DNA of 64,000 bases, from assembly GCA_006538405.1 (NCBI GenBank), contig BJKQ01000001.1:3534001-3598000 (forward strand), in the 5' to 3' direction. Within the stretch, counting starts at the first letter, position 1. The number at the start of each line of letters is the position of its first letter. Under the pieces are notes generated by a model. That model did no database searches. It saw only the letters and a program-made list of their open reading frames with translations, and was not told where the DNA came from. This stretch comes from Hansfordia pulvinata (Eukaryota; Ascomycota; Sordariomycetes; Xylariales). Shown piece by piece: positions 25,904-38,384 of this stretch. The position numbers were made by a program, and so were the translations under genes.

Positions 25904-28381
25904 GAACATGGGTAAGCAGCCGGACGGCTCCTCGTCGGCCGTCCTCCACCGGAGCCTCCACGCCAAGTTCCCGAGCATCGTCGGCAGCGAGGGCAGCTAC
26001 CTGTTCCTGGACGACGGCCGCAAGATCCTCGATGCGTCCGGGGGCGCCTCTGTTGCCGTGAGTAGCCCCCAGTGTTTCCTGTCTTCGCGCCCTACGCTGG
26101 CCTCGTGTTTCTGTTACCTCCTCCTTCTCCTCCTCCACCTCCTCCTCCTCCTCCTCCTCCTCCCTCGCAGCCGTAGAGAGGAAACTGAGAGAAAACGACC
26201 AGTGTCTGGGTCACAGCGACCGCCGCGTCGAAGAGGCCATGGTGGCGCAGATCAGACAGGTCTCGTACTGTGCCTCCGTCTTCTACACCAGCCGCGTCTA
26301 CGAGGACCTGTGCCGCGAGCTGGTCGACTCCACGGGGGGCACATGGCGCGGGCTTACATGGTCAACTCGGGCAAGTTTTTTTTTGTCATATCTCCGTAAA
26401 ACCTCATCTTCCCCAGCAATAGGGCTGGCTTGTCACCTGGTCTGAATGTGAAATTAATGACCGCCCCTCCCCCTTACCCCGGATGAATCCAAACAGGCTC
26501 CGAGGCAATGGAGGCGGCCATGAAGATGGCGCGGCAGTACTTCCTCGAAAAGGCCGAGCCCGAGCCGGCTCGCGTGCGCTTCATCGCCCGCCGCCAGTCG
26601 TACCACGGTACCACGCTCGGCGCCCTGTCCGTCGGCGGCCACGCCGCCCGCCGCGCCAAGTTTGAGCCCATCCTGCTCGGGGGTGGCGGCGGCGGCAGTG
26701 ACAAGAACAACAACTACGACAGAGAAGGTGGCAGCAGCGGCAGCAGCCCCGGCAGTAGCAGTGGTGCAGACAGTGATGGCCATGGCGGCATCGTCGACCA
26801 CGTCTCCCCCTGCTACCCCTACCGCCACCAGGGCGCTGGCGAGTCCGACGAGGCCTACGTCGCCCGCCTGGCCGACGAGCTGGACCAGGCCTTCCGACGC
26901 GCTGGGCCCGGCACTGTGTGCGCTTTTGTGGCCGAGCCTGTTGTTGGAGCGGTATGTCTTTGATTCCCCTTTTTTTTTTTTTTTTTTTTAGAGTATGACC
27001 TCCCTGTGAGCACCACAAGCAACACCCCTTGACCCCTGCCTCACTGACATGGGCTGACCTTGTTGTCTAACTTCCCACCTCTGCAACCAGGCCCTCGGCT
27101 GCGTCACGGCGGTGCCGGGATACTTCAAGGCCATGAGGGCCGTTTGCGAGCGGCACGGCGCGCTGCTGGTGCTGGATGAGGTCATGTGCGGCATGGGCCG
27201 GACGGGCAGCGCGCACGCCTGGCAGCAGGAGGACCTCGGCGACGGCCCGGACATTCAGACCATCGGCAAGTGCCTGGGCGGCGGGTTCCAGCCCATCGCC
27301 GGCGTGCTCGTCAGCCGCAGGGTCGTCGATGTCTTAACCCGGGGCACTGGGTGAGTCGAAGCGCGGCCCTCTGCTTGTTGTTGTTGTTGTTGTTGTTCTT
27401 CTTCTGGTTCTTCGCCGTGATCCTTTATTTCGCTGATTTTCCTTTGTTCGTTTCGTTCGTTGATTGATCGTCGCTTTCTGTTCTGCTCGTCACGTGGGAG
27501 CTGCTTGTCTGCTCCTGTGTCTTATCCGCCCCGCCCCCAGCCTTGTGAGATCCGCAAGAAAAGGCACTTGACTCACACTCACTTACACATCACGGGAACA
27601 GCGCCTTTGCCCATGGACACACCTACCAGGGCCACCCGGTCGCGTGCGCCGCCGCATTGCAGGTCCAGAAAAGTAAGTACTCCCTTCGCTTTTACACCGC
27701 GCCCCTTGTCTCCAGAAGAGAAGAAAAAAGGGGGTGGGGTTAGATAGAGGCGGAGGAGACACGGAGACGGCATTTCCAACTCCGGGCTCTTCTTTCCTTA
27801 TCTCACGTCCCCGCCACGCCCCCTAGAAGAGATCCACACACGAGGCAATAAGGAAAAGATGGAACAGCAAAAAGATAGGGCACTAATAACAAGCGCGTCT
27901 GATAAAAGTCATCCGCGAGGAGCGTCTACTGGACAACGTGGCGGCCATGGGCGCCCTGCTGTCGCGCCGGCTGCGCGAGCTCCTGCTCCCCCACCGGCAC
28001 GTCGGCGACGTCCGGGGCCGCGGCCTGTTCTGGGCCGTCGAGCTCGTCGAGGACAAGGCGACCCGCCGGCCCTTCCCCGCGGCCCGGCAGACGGCCATGG
28101 CCCTGGCCGAGAGAGGCCTGCTGCTGTCTGGCCCCGGTGGCGGTCGCAACCAAGAAGAAGAAGAAGAAGAAGAAGATGATGATGATGATAAGGAAAGTGG
28201 CGGCGATGGTGTCGGCGAGGGCGAAGGAGACTACGGGGTCGCCATCTACCCCTGCGGCGGGACCGCCGACGGCGTCGACGGCGACCACTTCATCGTGTCG
28301 CCCCGGTACAACACGACGGCCGACGAGGTCGAGCGCATCGCCCGCGCCGTGCACCGCCTCGTCGTCGACTTTTTCGGCTGA
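25902..28381 (+). CDS. Class-III PLP-dependent aminotransferase, with an apparent 1-nt frameshift and a GC-AG intron
   Basis: Exons 25902-26057, 26203-26370, 26497-26951, 27091-27350, 27602-27672 and 27909-28381 encode about 527 aa after one base is restored. It probably transfers an amino group from an omega-amino acid or amine using pyridoxal phosphate; the substrate cannot be told. Family marks: ASGGASVACLGHSD, RAYMVNSGSEAMEAAMKMARQY, RQSYHGTTLGALSVGG, DEVMCGMGRTGS (cofactor Asp), TIGKCLGGGFQPIAGVL (Schiff-base Lys), AFAHGHTYQGHPVACAAALQ and the C-terminal FIVSPRYNTT. Exon 2 loses frame at the six-G run 26334-26339; one more G gives STGGHMARAY. Intron 2 begins GCAAGT instead of GT and keeps phase exactly. 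Two low-complexity insertions are unusual for the family: a Gly/Ser/Asp loop after exon-3 residue ILLGG, and an acidic Glu-Asp run encoded by GAA/GAT repeats at about 28150-28190. Confidence 0.9.
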
Positions 28382-29609
28382 CCGAGCGAAGGCCCGCCAC
28401 CTCCATTAGGTAGGCACATTACCCTGCGCCCCTTCTGTTTCCCGGTGCCCGCCATGACGTAAGGAGCGTGCATCCTCGCTCTCGTTCTCGTGGGGGAGGG
28501 GGGGGAAGATAACGAGACATCGAAGAGGGATTTTTACAGAGTAGAACGGGGATTAGACGAAACGGGTGGAGAGTTGGATACCTTTAGGTATTAGGTACGA
28601 GTACGAGTAATTGAAGAAAGTACCTAACGAATTTGCCAACTCGGAAGAGGCACGGGAGAGACAGTGATGAGGGCAGGGAGGGAGGGAGGCGAGGCGGCAA
28701 GGCGGTCTGTCCGTGCCGTGTCTGCAGTGGTGTGTGCATGTACGAGTATCAGTACTCCAACGCAATAGCAGGACTCCGTGCCGTGCCGATCCACCAAGGA
28801 ACGAGCCAACGGAGCGAGTCCCTTCAGCCGTGGGCTCAGCCCCGACTGGCGATCCGTCTGTGTCATCTCCCCCGTGGGGAAGTGGAGAAAAGCCTCACCT
28901 CCAGGGCTCCATGTGGGAAAGGGCACATGCGCGCTTGCTTCGTAACCAAGTAGGGGTCACACGAGCATCCAATGCTCTCGTATGTGGAGGCGTCCGCTGT
29001 TCCAAGGCACTCCCAGCCCAGCATAGTCGATCTCACTTGATGCGCGAGCCATTATGTTTTGAATTTTTTTTTTGAACGATCGTATATGGATTTCCCCGTA
29101 AATCTTGATACCCTTTGCGAGTCGCATCTTATCCAAGCCCTGCCGTCGAGGCATTAGCAGCCCCGGCCTTGCACTCGGCCAAGCCCAGAAGGTTTGCTCG
29201 GCCTGGCTCAGCCTGGCTCAGGCAGGATCCGCAGACAGGTGAAAGCTCGCAATGGGAAGCTGCGCGCCGCCGACGCCGTGCAATGAGATACACCGCCAAA
29301 TTTTCAAAAACACCCTTCCCAAACACGTATCTCCATATGCTCCTTGTTGGGGGGTATATAACAATGAATTCTGTAAGCAGTAAATTCACGCGCACATCTC
29401 GATCGCTGTCACGCCATTGGGGCCTCTTTCTCGGTCACCATGCAGATCGCGATGCACACGTCGACTCGCGCAGACCTCACCAATCACGCACAACATCACT
29501 CGTCCCGTCCGGGTGTCGTGGGGCCGTCCGTCTTCAGATAGAACGTTGTAGCACGAGATTGTCCCTTATCTAGCCTGCTAGTCTTCGTGATGGGAAATGG
29601 CCTGCTATC
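28382..29609. other. Convergent intergenic region between the aminotransferase and the MFS transporter
   Basis: Overlapping GTACGAGTA copies occur at 28595 and 28601, and another at 28740. An AT-rich strip with poly-T lies at about 29055-29075. The unusual length for a convergent pair and the lack of recognisable protein content suggest non-coding DNA. Confidence 0.5.
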
Positions 29610-31898
29610 TTACATAGCTTGCTTGCCTTGGGTCTCGATGGGGATAAAGCAAATGGCGACGAATGACGCCAAGATCAGTGCGCCCGCTGCGTAGATAGGC
29701 GCAATCGGGTCAGTGCTGGCGTAGATGCCGACAATAGGGGCCATCAGTCCGGCGATACGGTTGAGGCAGCTGGCAATACCGGTACCGGTACCTCGGTTGG
29801 GCGCGGGGAAGATCTCCGGAGTGTAGGCGTAGAGCACACCGTACATGAGCATCTGGAAGAACGACTCAAGCGACGAGCACACGAGCTGAATGTTGGCGTC
29901 CTTGGTGGCCGTGAAGCAGAAAAGCAGGACGCCCGTGATCAGAGTGGAGCCGGCCAAGGTGCCCTTGCGTCCAATGTAGCGGAGGTTGACCAGCTTCCAT
30001 CCAAGGAGCGGGCCGGGGATACCGCAAACGGCCGTGATGGCGTAATTGCGGTAGGTGATCTCGGTTGACTCGGCGTTGGCGCTCAGGAACTGGGGCAGGA
30101 AGGCGTTGAAAAGAGTGTAGCCCATGCCGATGCAGGTCCAGGTGAACCAGAGGAGGATGGCTATTACGTGTTAGCGGATGGGGGGGACGCGCCGGGGGTG
30201 GACGTTTTACGTACTGGAGATGGCCAGGCGCCTATCAGCGAACAGGGGCTTGATCTGGGCGCCCGAGAACTTGGACAGGTTCCTCTTGAGAATCTCCATG
30301 GTGGAAAGGCCACCCTCCTTCTCTCCAACCTCATTGACACCTCCGACATCGGCCAGAATCTCCTCGGTGAGCCAGGTGGTGGTCTTGTTCTTGAATGCAA
30401 TGCCTTGAACGGAAGCAACGGCCTCGTCTTGGCGCCCGCGGGAGACGAGGAACTTGGGCGACTCGTACAGGGTGAAGAAGAAGAAGCGGCCGATGAAACC
30501 ACAGAAGGTGAAGGCGCCGAGGGTCAGGACCAGGTACCTCCAGCCCATGTTGTTCGCCATGGTGCAGTTGTCGGCGCTAGGGCAGGAGAAGTTGGGGATG
30601 AAGGCCCAGGCCAGCATACTGAACACGGGAGCGGCATGTGAGCTACTGTTGTCTCGGACGCGGGCGAGCGAAACGGGGCGTCGTCGACTTACCTGGCAAT
30701 GAGGGTGCCCACAGACCACCACGTGGCCAGGCCACTGAGGATGTGCGCCGAGTCCGGGGGAAGACATTCGAGAAAGACGGCTGCATCGACAGGCAGGTTA
30801 CCGCCGACTCCCAGGCCAACACAGGCGTAGAGACCACAGATACTGAGGGGGGAGGGACGGGTCAGAATGGCTGATGCGAGACAGGCATTTAGGTGGAGCG
30901 GGATGGGACTTACCCGACCCAGCTGGGAGCGCCACCAGAGGCCAGGCCAAATGCGCCGCAGATGCACAAGGTCGCGTTGAAGGCCGGGCGACGACCAATC
31001 GCGTCCGAAGCGATGCCCCAGAACGAGGCTCCAATGATCAGGCCGACAAAAAGCGCGCAAGTAGCGAAGCGAGACTCGTTCTCAGAGACACCAAATTCCA
31101 TGGCGATTGGCGTCAGCGTGAGGGCGACACCCTACTTTCGGGTTAGCTCATGACATCAGACGGAATGATGGGCAGTAATCCACACACCTGCAGCCATAGG
31201 CTAGAAACAAACTCGCATTAGTAAAATGGCCCGTAAGCGTTAAGTGTGGGTGGAAGCGGTAGGGGTTAGGGGTGCTGCGAGACCGCGCAAGTGCGAGACA
31301 GCCAGGCCCAGCCTCAGAGGCAGAGGGGGCCCCGAAGCAGAGAGATGAAGAGAGGGCTGAGGGACAGGAGAGACATGGAGGGCGAGACACGGCGGCAACA
31401 GAACCAGAAAAGACTTACTTGTCGGCGACCCAGCCAAAGCCACACAGCACAAACAGACCCCATTGGTATCGTCCCATTCCGATATCCTGGACGGCCTTGT
31501 TGAGCACCTTTGCTTTTCCTGCGGGGGCACACATGTTAGGTGGATATCCTCTGGGGCCGGCCGCACAGGCGCGGCGGAACGCGGACGTGCGCGCGGGGAG
31601 GGGGAGAGAGTCTCGCACTGGTGAACGCACGGTCATAGGAGGAGTGGTTCAGCGAGGCAGCCAGACTGTTGTCGATATCTGCGCGCAGGGCTCCCAGGGT
31701 CAGCGCGGAGGTCTTGCCCGTCGAGACGCCGCTGGCGCCTTTCTCCTGGTCCGAGGCGCGGTCCGAGCTCAGGTTGTTGGCGGAGTCACTTGCAGTGTTG
31801 TCGTTTGATTCTTGCGATTCTTGTCTGGCGAGCGGCACCACAACCTCGGGGAAGAACCGCCGGTTGCGGTTGGTGAAGAGATCCTTCCAGTTCACCAT
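29610..31898 (-). CDS. MFS transporter, SV2/SVOP-like (12-TM) with a 13-nt microexon
   Basis: Seven exons, 31898-31631, 31518-31419, 31200-31188, 31131-30914, 30842-30693, 30618-30215 and 30160-29610, give 567 aa in one uninterrupted frame. The cytosolic N-terminus (about 90 aa, Ser/Asp/Asn-rich) is followed by the SV2-like opening KAVQDIGMGRYQWGLFVLCGFGW and the NLWLQGVALTL segment. Next come the loop-2/3 signature SDAIGRRPAFN, YACVGLGVGGNLPVDAAVFLE, a central cytosolic loop from YESPKFLVSRGR to about the start of exon 7, and the second half with YTPEIFPAPNRGTGTGIASCLNR. The family moves organic ions, sugars or other metabolites across the plasma or organelle membrane. The substrate is not inferable. 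Exon 3 is 13 nt and supplies NLWLQ; it is needed for both frame and conservation. Confidence 0.92.
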
Positions 31899-34800
31899 GG
31901 TGGCGGTTTGGTCTGTCGTCGTCGCTGTAGTCGTGACCGGCGCTCAATTGAGGGCGTTGGCGTGCGGTGCAGGCGAAGCTGATCGGAAACAAGCAATGGC
32001 GGCTGACTGGCGTTGCTTGGCGAGGCGGGAGGGTGTGCCTGGCTTAAATGCTACGCTGACTTCCTAGTTGGCTTGGCCGAAGCGCAGGGGTAGAATGGAT
32101 GGGCAGTAGGGGGTGCAAGCCGGCAGTTGAAAAGCAGCCAAGCGACAGCCGGGGTGCGGAAGGATGAGGCGTTAGGTTTGCGGCGTCCGGGATCTAGAAG
32201 CCGTGCGACATGAGGCGAGCAGCAAGCAATACCCGACGACTCAACCTGCCAGGCGGGCAACCTCGAAGGTGAAGACGACGCCGACTGTGCGTGCTGGGGG
32301 CAGCGCAGTACAGCACAGCTAGATTGGGTTAGAGTTCGAGGAGCTGGGGGAGGGGTGGGGTGAAGTTATGGCGGACGCGGGAGCGCGGGGCTGCAGTTGG
32401 ATGAGGAGGGAGAGGTCGAGGAGAGATCACGAGAGGCCGTGGGCGAGCAGCATGTGAGGCAAGGCGCGGTTACTTATACAGGCAGCGAGGAGCAAGCACA
32501 AGGACGGAGCAGCACAGGACAGGACAGGACAGGACGGGCACCAGGCAAGATGGGAAAAGAAAACCGGGCTGGCGTCGTGTGGTGTGGGCTCGAGGGGGAC
32601 GGGGAACGGGGACGGGGAACGGGACTGTGACTCCAGTGCGCCTGCGCGGGCGGCAGCTGCGCCGTGGACAATCCTTCGGCTCGTGACCCTGTCGAAACAT
32701 ACGTAACAGGCGCGATGGAGATCGATGGAAAGAGCATTGGGTTGGAACGGGAGGTACTCGCAGTGAGGTATGGAGTGGAGGTACTCCCGCAAGTACCTCC
32801 ACTACCTACCTCTCTCATGGTTGTACTTCACCTTTGGTTCCTTCCCAACCGGGGGGTCCCTCTGGATCCATTCACGTAAGAGTATACGGGAGGTCCAGCG
32901 CTACCTGTGGCTCGCGCCCGAGAATGGCCACAACGAGAGTACCGCGCGGTGTTGCCTGTACTTGTCGAGGCCCGTCCGGGAACAGGATAGGCCAGGACCG
33001 CAGTCCCGCCGCCGCCGCCGCCGCCGCCTCCGCCGCCAGATCGAGTTTGCTTGAGATCCCATCCCGTCCATGTACGTACCTCCATCCCACATTGGACACA
33101 CATCTTCCATCTTGTTGCTCGAGGGCCGTACAAGTAGCAGGGTGGCAGGTCGCTCTTGTGCGCGTCTCTGTAATTGCGCTTCCAGTCCCACTGCGCTATT
33201 ATTGTTTGGGGGCGCTACCGCCGGATCGACGGCGTCGCGTGCCCGACTCTTTTTTTGCCGCCCGCCGACGGCTTGCGGGCTCCCCATCTGCCACACTCGC
33301 CCATGGTCGGCGGGCGGCGGGCGGTGCGCAGTGGGGGGTTTCCGTGTACATTCGACAGCCCGACCGGGACTGGTCGCACCCGTGCTGAAGGGCAGCAGGT
33401 GTTCGTCGACTCGCACGCCCAACAACGGACTCATAGGCACGGCCTGCGAGTAGATTAGGGATCCCAGAACCCCGTACGTCGTGCGTGCACCTGTGCCGTC
33501 AACGTGAATGGCCGTAGTCCATAATTGCATATGGCGACGCATGGTGGGCAGGGCGGCCCCGGCGCAGCGACTCTCTTACACGGGCATGCGAAAGCTGAGG
33601 CTCGACATCCAAGTGTCTGCATCCGTGGGCGGGCTGCGGTGCACATCATGTACATGTACGTGAAACAGCGAGTCTGGCCGTGTTGAAACACCACGTTTTG
33701 GGCCTGGTCCCAGGCTCCAGGTACGACCCAGTTACCGGCCAGACATGGGATGCTCTCGACCCGACTCGCCTCGCCTCGACCCGACTTTTGACTCGACTCG
33801 ACTCGATCTGACCCGACTCGCCGTGGACGGCTGCGCTGCCACTTTTTTGTCTCTGCGTCTCGGCTTTTCCTCCTCCAGCTCGACAGGATCCGGCTCGCTC
33901 CCTCTTCCCATCTCACCAATTTCAGGGCCCCATCCGCCCCGTAGCCCCCCGTGGGCCCCAGCGGTGCGTTCCAATGGCGGCGCGTCGTGCGGTGCTCTGC
34001 GGTGCGGGACGGTGCTGTGGCCCCGCCCAACGGCCAAGGCGACCGAGGGAGCGAAGTGGCCACCGAGCCTGCTAGGCCCCAGTGGCCCCCTTCTCTACGG
34101 TGCTACGGTCTTTTTCTGTGGGCTCCTCCCAGAGGCAAACGGAAGCGGTATGGCAATCTTCTCCACTTACGGCCTGCCGTCTTGCCCCATAATCACGGTG
34201 CGTTGTGGGTGCCCAGCCGAATGTACTGGCTACACAATGGCGCTACCGCTCAGTCCGCTCGCTCGCCCTGAACCCTCTCTTCTGGGCGGCTTTGGGCTGG
34301 CGCGAGCGAGGCCCTGCTTGTACGGGTACCTCAGCTTCCGTAGCTCATCGGGGTTCCGCCCCATCCCAAAGCAGCAGCAACACCAACGCCCAACACCCAC
34401 GGGCACCAGTTCAGCACCACCTTCGGAGATCTCGTGCAGCACCCCCCCGGCTCGACGCCGCCGAGCTTCGCCTTGGAGAGGAGATTACACTCGCACGTCT
34501 TCTCTTACGTACGAGAATGACCGTCGATTCCGATCACGTTCTGCCCTTTATTGCCCGGTTTCTCGCGTGCTTCGCGCAGCTCCTCGACCACAACTGAACA
34601 CGGCTTGCGGCGTGCGCCAATATATGCGCGACTGGTCCGTGAGGTCAGAGCCGCGACTGTCACACCCTCTCACAGGAGCCCCGCGATCCCTGCCCTTGCC
34701 TCTTCGTCTCACAATCTATTTCTAGGTCTGCACGCGCCCTACGAGCCGCCCTCACGCCGCACAAAAAATCTGTCGTCGTTACTCCGTACTCACAGGCCCC

Positions 34801-36733
34801 TTCGGGTGGCTTCGGCAATGGCGTCGCCCTTCCGCTTACCCCCTGGTCAGAAGCGCCATCAGCGCCGCCGGCACTGGCCTCTCCCCGGCGCCGGCAGCAT
34901 GCAAGGCATGCCTTGGCCTGCACACGCGCCCCCTGCTCGGCTCTGGCGAACGTAACGGCCAAGGCAAGGCTGGCTCTGCCCATCATCGCGTGCGGCCCCT
35001 CGAATCGAAACACATGTCTGCCCTCTGATGTCAGGAGCACCCACAGCTTGCGAACTTGCGAGCTTTGGCCTTGCTCAGGAGGCGTCTTGCACGAGATAGG
35101 GTGCTTGCATTCGTGGTTGCTTTGTTGGTTACGCGTATCATGCGACTGGGTGGGAAGCGGCTCTTATCACGCGGGCTCATACCCAATCACGCAGTCATAT
35201 ATTCGCAAAGGGGCCTAGCAGCGAAGCAGCATGGAAGCAGGTCTCAGGACGCAGTCGATGACAATGTCGAAGACAGCAGCTGCAGGAGATCGAGGCTTGA
35301 TGGTCACTTACTTACATGGACTGTCTCACAGTCTCACCGCCCATTCCAAGCATATCTTTCTACCTACCTACGGACAGCCCGCTTTCGCCCGTTTCCAGGC
35401 TGCTTACTCCGTCCTTGGCATAAGGCGACCGAGTCCACGACGCCGGCCCGCGTCCCGCCTTGACCGATTTCGAACAATGAGACAGAGGATGAAAAGCTTT
35501 GCTCCACGTCACTTTAATCCGCGGACCCTGCACGAGGGGACGCGCGCGGGCGACAGGCCACCGTCAGTCAGGCCACGGGTGGCACCTTGGGGCATCGCCT
35601 CCTCGTGGGATCCCAGTGTTGCCCGCGGCGTCGCCGTCCACTTGCCCATGGGGCAAATAAGGGGTGGGATGTCTCGCCGCCGCGAATATAATTATAACCG
35701 GTCCCCCTCCAAGACACCATTCTGCAAGGGACTTTGCCCGACTGAGGCTTTTACCGCGCCCTCATTGTTGGGAGGCAGCGCAGCCTTGGACACGCGCATG
35801 GTTGCGCTACTCTGTCTGTCCGTCGGCCGCCTCCCTTCCATGCCGAGTGGCGACAAGACCTCGCCTGGAAGAGGATAGGCGGCATCCATGACTGGTCTGT
35901 GTTCTTCACTGGATTTTGCCCCATGCTCATTACGCTTCTGCATGAGGTCGTGACCATGTGATCGGAGAACACCCTGCACCCAGAGGGGGAAAGGGGACAA
36001 AAATCACAGGGAAAAAAAGGCTAAATTACTCACCTTGCGCGCCGGTGGCGACTTGGGCATCCGGTGCCACCCCGCGCCCTGGCATTCTGGCGACGGGGCA
36101 GGCAGGAGCCCAAATCGAAGCCCGGCGTGGTTGTAATCGTATGCGTAGACCGAGCTGGGTCTGCTTCCGACGTGGGCCGCGCAGGAGGGCCTTGTCCAAA
36201 GCGGCGAATCAGGGCTGAGGCTTAGTTTCGCCAGCCACGGAGTACGCGACAGCTCTGGAAAGCAAAGCAATTTGCGGCGGCTGCGGGGTGCTCTGGGCCA
36301 AGCAGGCGGAGGCATGAACTGCGAGTAGGTACCTACCTCAGCGTGTGGGCGTGTGGGCGTGTGGGCGCGACTAACTAGTAAGTAGAAGCTGGAGGGGTTC
36401 CAATGCGTGCGCTGCTACGAGACGGCTGCGTGGGCTGTTGGCAGGAACCGGACGGCACAGTAGCGCGGGCGGACACTCGTACGAGTCCCGGCCTATGGGA
36501 TGACGGCTGGAACTGGGAGGCATCGGGCTGGTACGGCTGGCAATCCGCATGGGAACCTGCATGTAATCGTAGGACCCGTAGGTATGATGTGTGTATTCGT
36601 AAGTGTAGGTAGGTACCTACCTTCTGTTCTGATGTGCTCGTTTGGCCGGCGGGGGCAAGGGCAGGGTTTCCGGCGGCCTGCTGCTAATTCAGAAGACCGG
36701 GAAATCAAAACGCGAGTCGCAAAACCCAGCATG

Positions 36734-36765
<32 letters not shown>

Positions 36766-38384
36766 CGAGCGAGCGAGCGAGCAAGCAAGCAAGCAAGCGA
36801 GCAAGCAGGCAGGCAGACATTCCACACGAGTTTTTCGCCCTCGGCCAAATTTCTCACCCGGCCTTCTGCCTTTGACTAGCGCAGCTGCGGCGCAGACTTG
36901 AGCCAGGCGAGGACAGAATTTGCCCAGGGCTAGTCAAGGCCGGATGCGTGGCCTCGACGCCTCAGTGGGGCTTTTCAGCCCGCCTGGCGGGCGCTGTGGA
37001 GCCCACCCTGCTCTTGCGCCCGCCGCTGTGTCGTTCGTGTGGCTCTGGCACATCTGGCTCTCGTAAAAACCCTTCACGCCGGAGGTGCCTTGACTGGTGC
37101 TGGCGAAGCAATAGAGTGGGAACCGGCGCGCGCCTGCGCGACGGGGCCGCCTCAGCTGACTTCCAGTCACGAGTGTTCACACCTCCAGCTGGTAACAGGG
37201 GGAGAGGGGGTGGGCCTCGAGTGCCGTGCCACACGGGAGCCACGGGTATGAGCGCCGTGGCCGGGATCGCCTTCGGGTTCCGTGAGCCCCCGCCCCCGGC
37301 GACGACCGCTGCACCCCCACGCACAACCGATCCCTGGGCGGGCGGGCATGGGTACAAATAGCCGCATAGCCGTGCGTGCTCCTACGAGTCATCCAGTGCG
37401 TCTATCCCGAGCACCGTGGCAATACCAATCCCTCCCCAACACACACACACACACACGCCTCTTAGATTGTGCGCGCGCGAGGCAGGCGGCCTGATCTTGC
37501 CGGCGCGCTTATTGCTGATGCGAGCTCTCCGACGTCAAGAGTGCGAGCGCCTCATGTCATTTACATGGCCGTGACGAGATGGACCAGAGGCGCTCGTCCA
37601 GGCCACTGTCTGTATTGATTGCGACATCATAAGCCCTCGACTTGCCCACATGTACCAGGTATCATGTGGCTGCAGAAGTACTCGTGCCCCGGAAGTTGGC
37701 ATCCGTGCTGTCGGCGTCACGTCACAAGAAGCACCGACCTCTACGAGTAGTCCTTCATCCGGCTGGTGGAAGAAGTCCATGTAGCGGGCGCGTCAGAGAG
37801 TGCCTGAGGTATCACAGCTTGTTAGGTACGGAGCACTCCGTACCTTGTACGCGTCCACGGGTAGCGTGGGCCAGGCTGTCCACTGCATTACCTAAGGCGA
37901 CCTAGGTTAGGTACCCTACTCACATTCCCGGGTAGGCGATACATAGGATCGATCAGTTTATTCCAGGCACGTACCATTCTCAGCCTTGCAGCAGCCGCAG
38001 TCGCCCTGCCCACCCGTGAGCTCGTACACAATCTCGTACAGCCCGCGTAGGGGCAACGCCGCGACGGGGTTCGGATGTGGATGCCCTCTCGGAACCCCAT
38101 CCCACCAAAGCCGGCGATACGTCGACGCAGTCGTCGGGTAACGCCAAGCTACGGTACCGCCAGGCTCGCTCATCGTCCACCCGCCCGCTCTCCCGTCGTA
38201 CCTCGCCGCCGCCGCCGCCGCCGCCGTCCCGGCTTCTCTCGACCCGCTGCCCAACCCAGTCGTATTGCTCCAGCAGACGCCATCGCCTCTTGTGCCGACC
38301 GCCTTCCAGCTCATACTCCACGCCGTCTCCCGGCTTCGCCCGCCGCCGCCCACGACGGGCCCTTGCTCCACGCCGGTCGCCATA
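31899..38384. other. 6.5-kb intergenic region between the divergent MFS and EXO70 genes
   Basis: No supported gene. It contains AGGAC pentamer repeats near 32514-32536, CCG repeats near 33006-33033, and CTCGAC/CCGACT-rich sequence near 33757-33823. It also holds the GCAG/GCGA/GCAA array listed separately, GCGTGTGG octamer repeats near 36343-36368, and a 12-bp palindrome ACTCGTACGAGT at about 36475-36486. A 326-codon plus-strand frame at 33745-34725 was judged spurious. Confidence 0.5.
36733..36816. repeat. Tetranucleotide mosaic repeat (GCAG/GCGA/GCAA)n
   Basis: About 84 nt are built only of GCAG, GCGA and GCAA units in blocks, as expected from successive slippage and point mutation of a single tetranucleotide array. 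It lies in non-coding DNA. Confidence 0.95.

Noticed and set aside
33745..34725. 326-codon plus-strand open frame in the MFS-EXO70 interval
   Set aside because: It is Ser/Pro/Arg-rich and starts in a CTCGAC repeat. Similar-length frames overlap it in other phases, and there is no splice structure or family resemblance.
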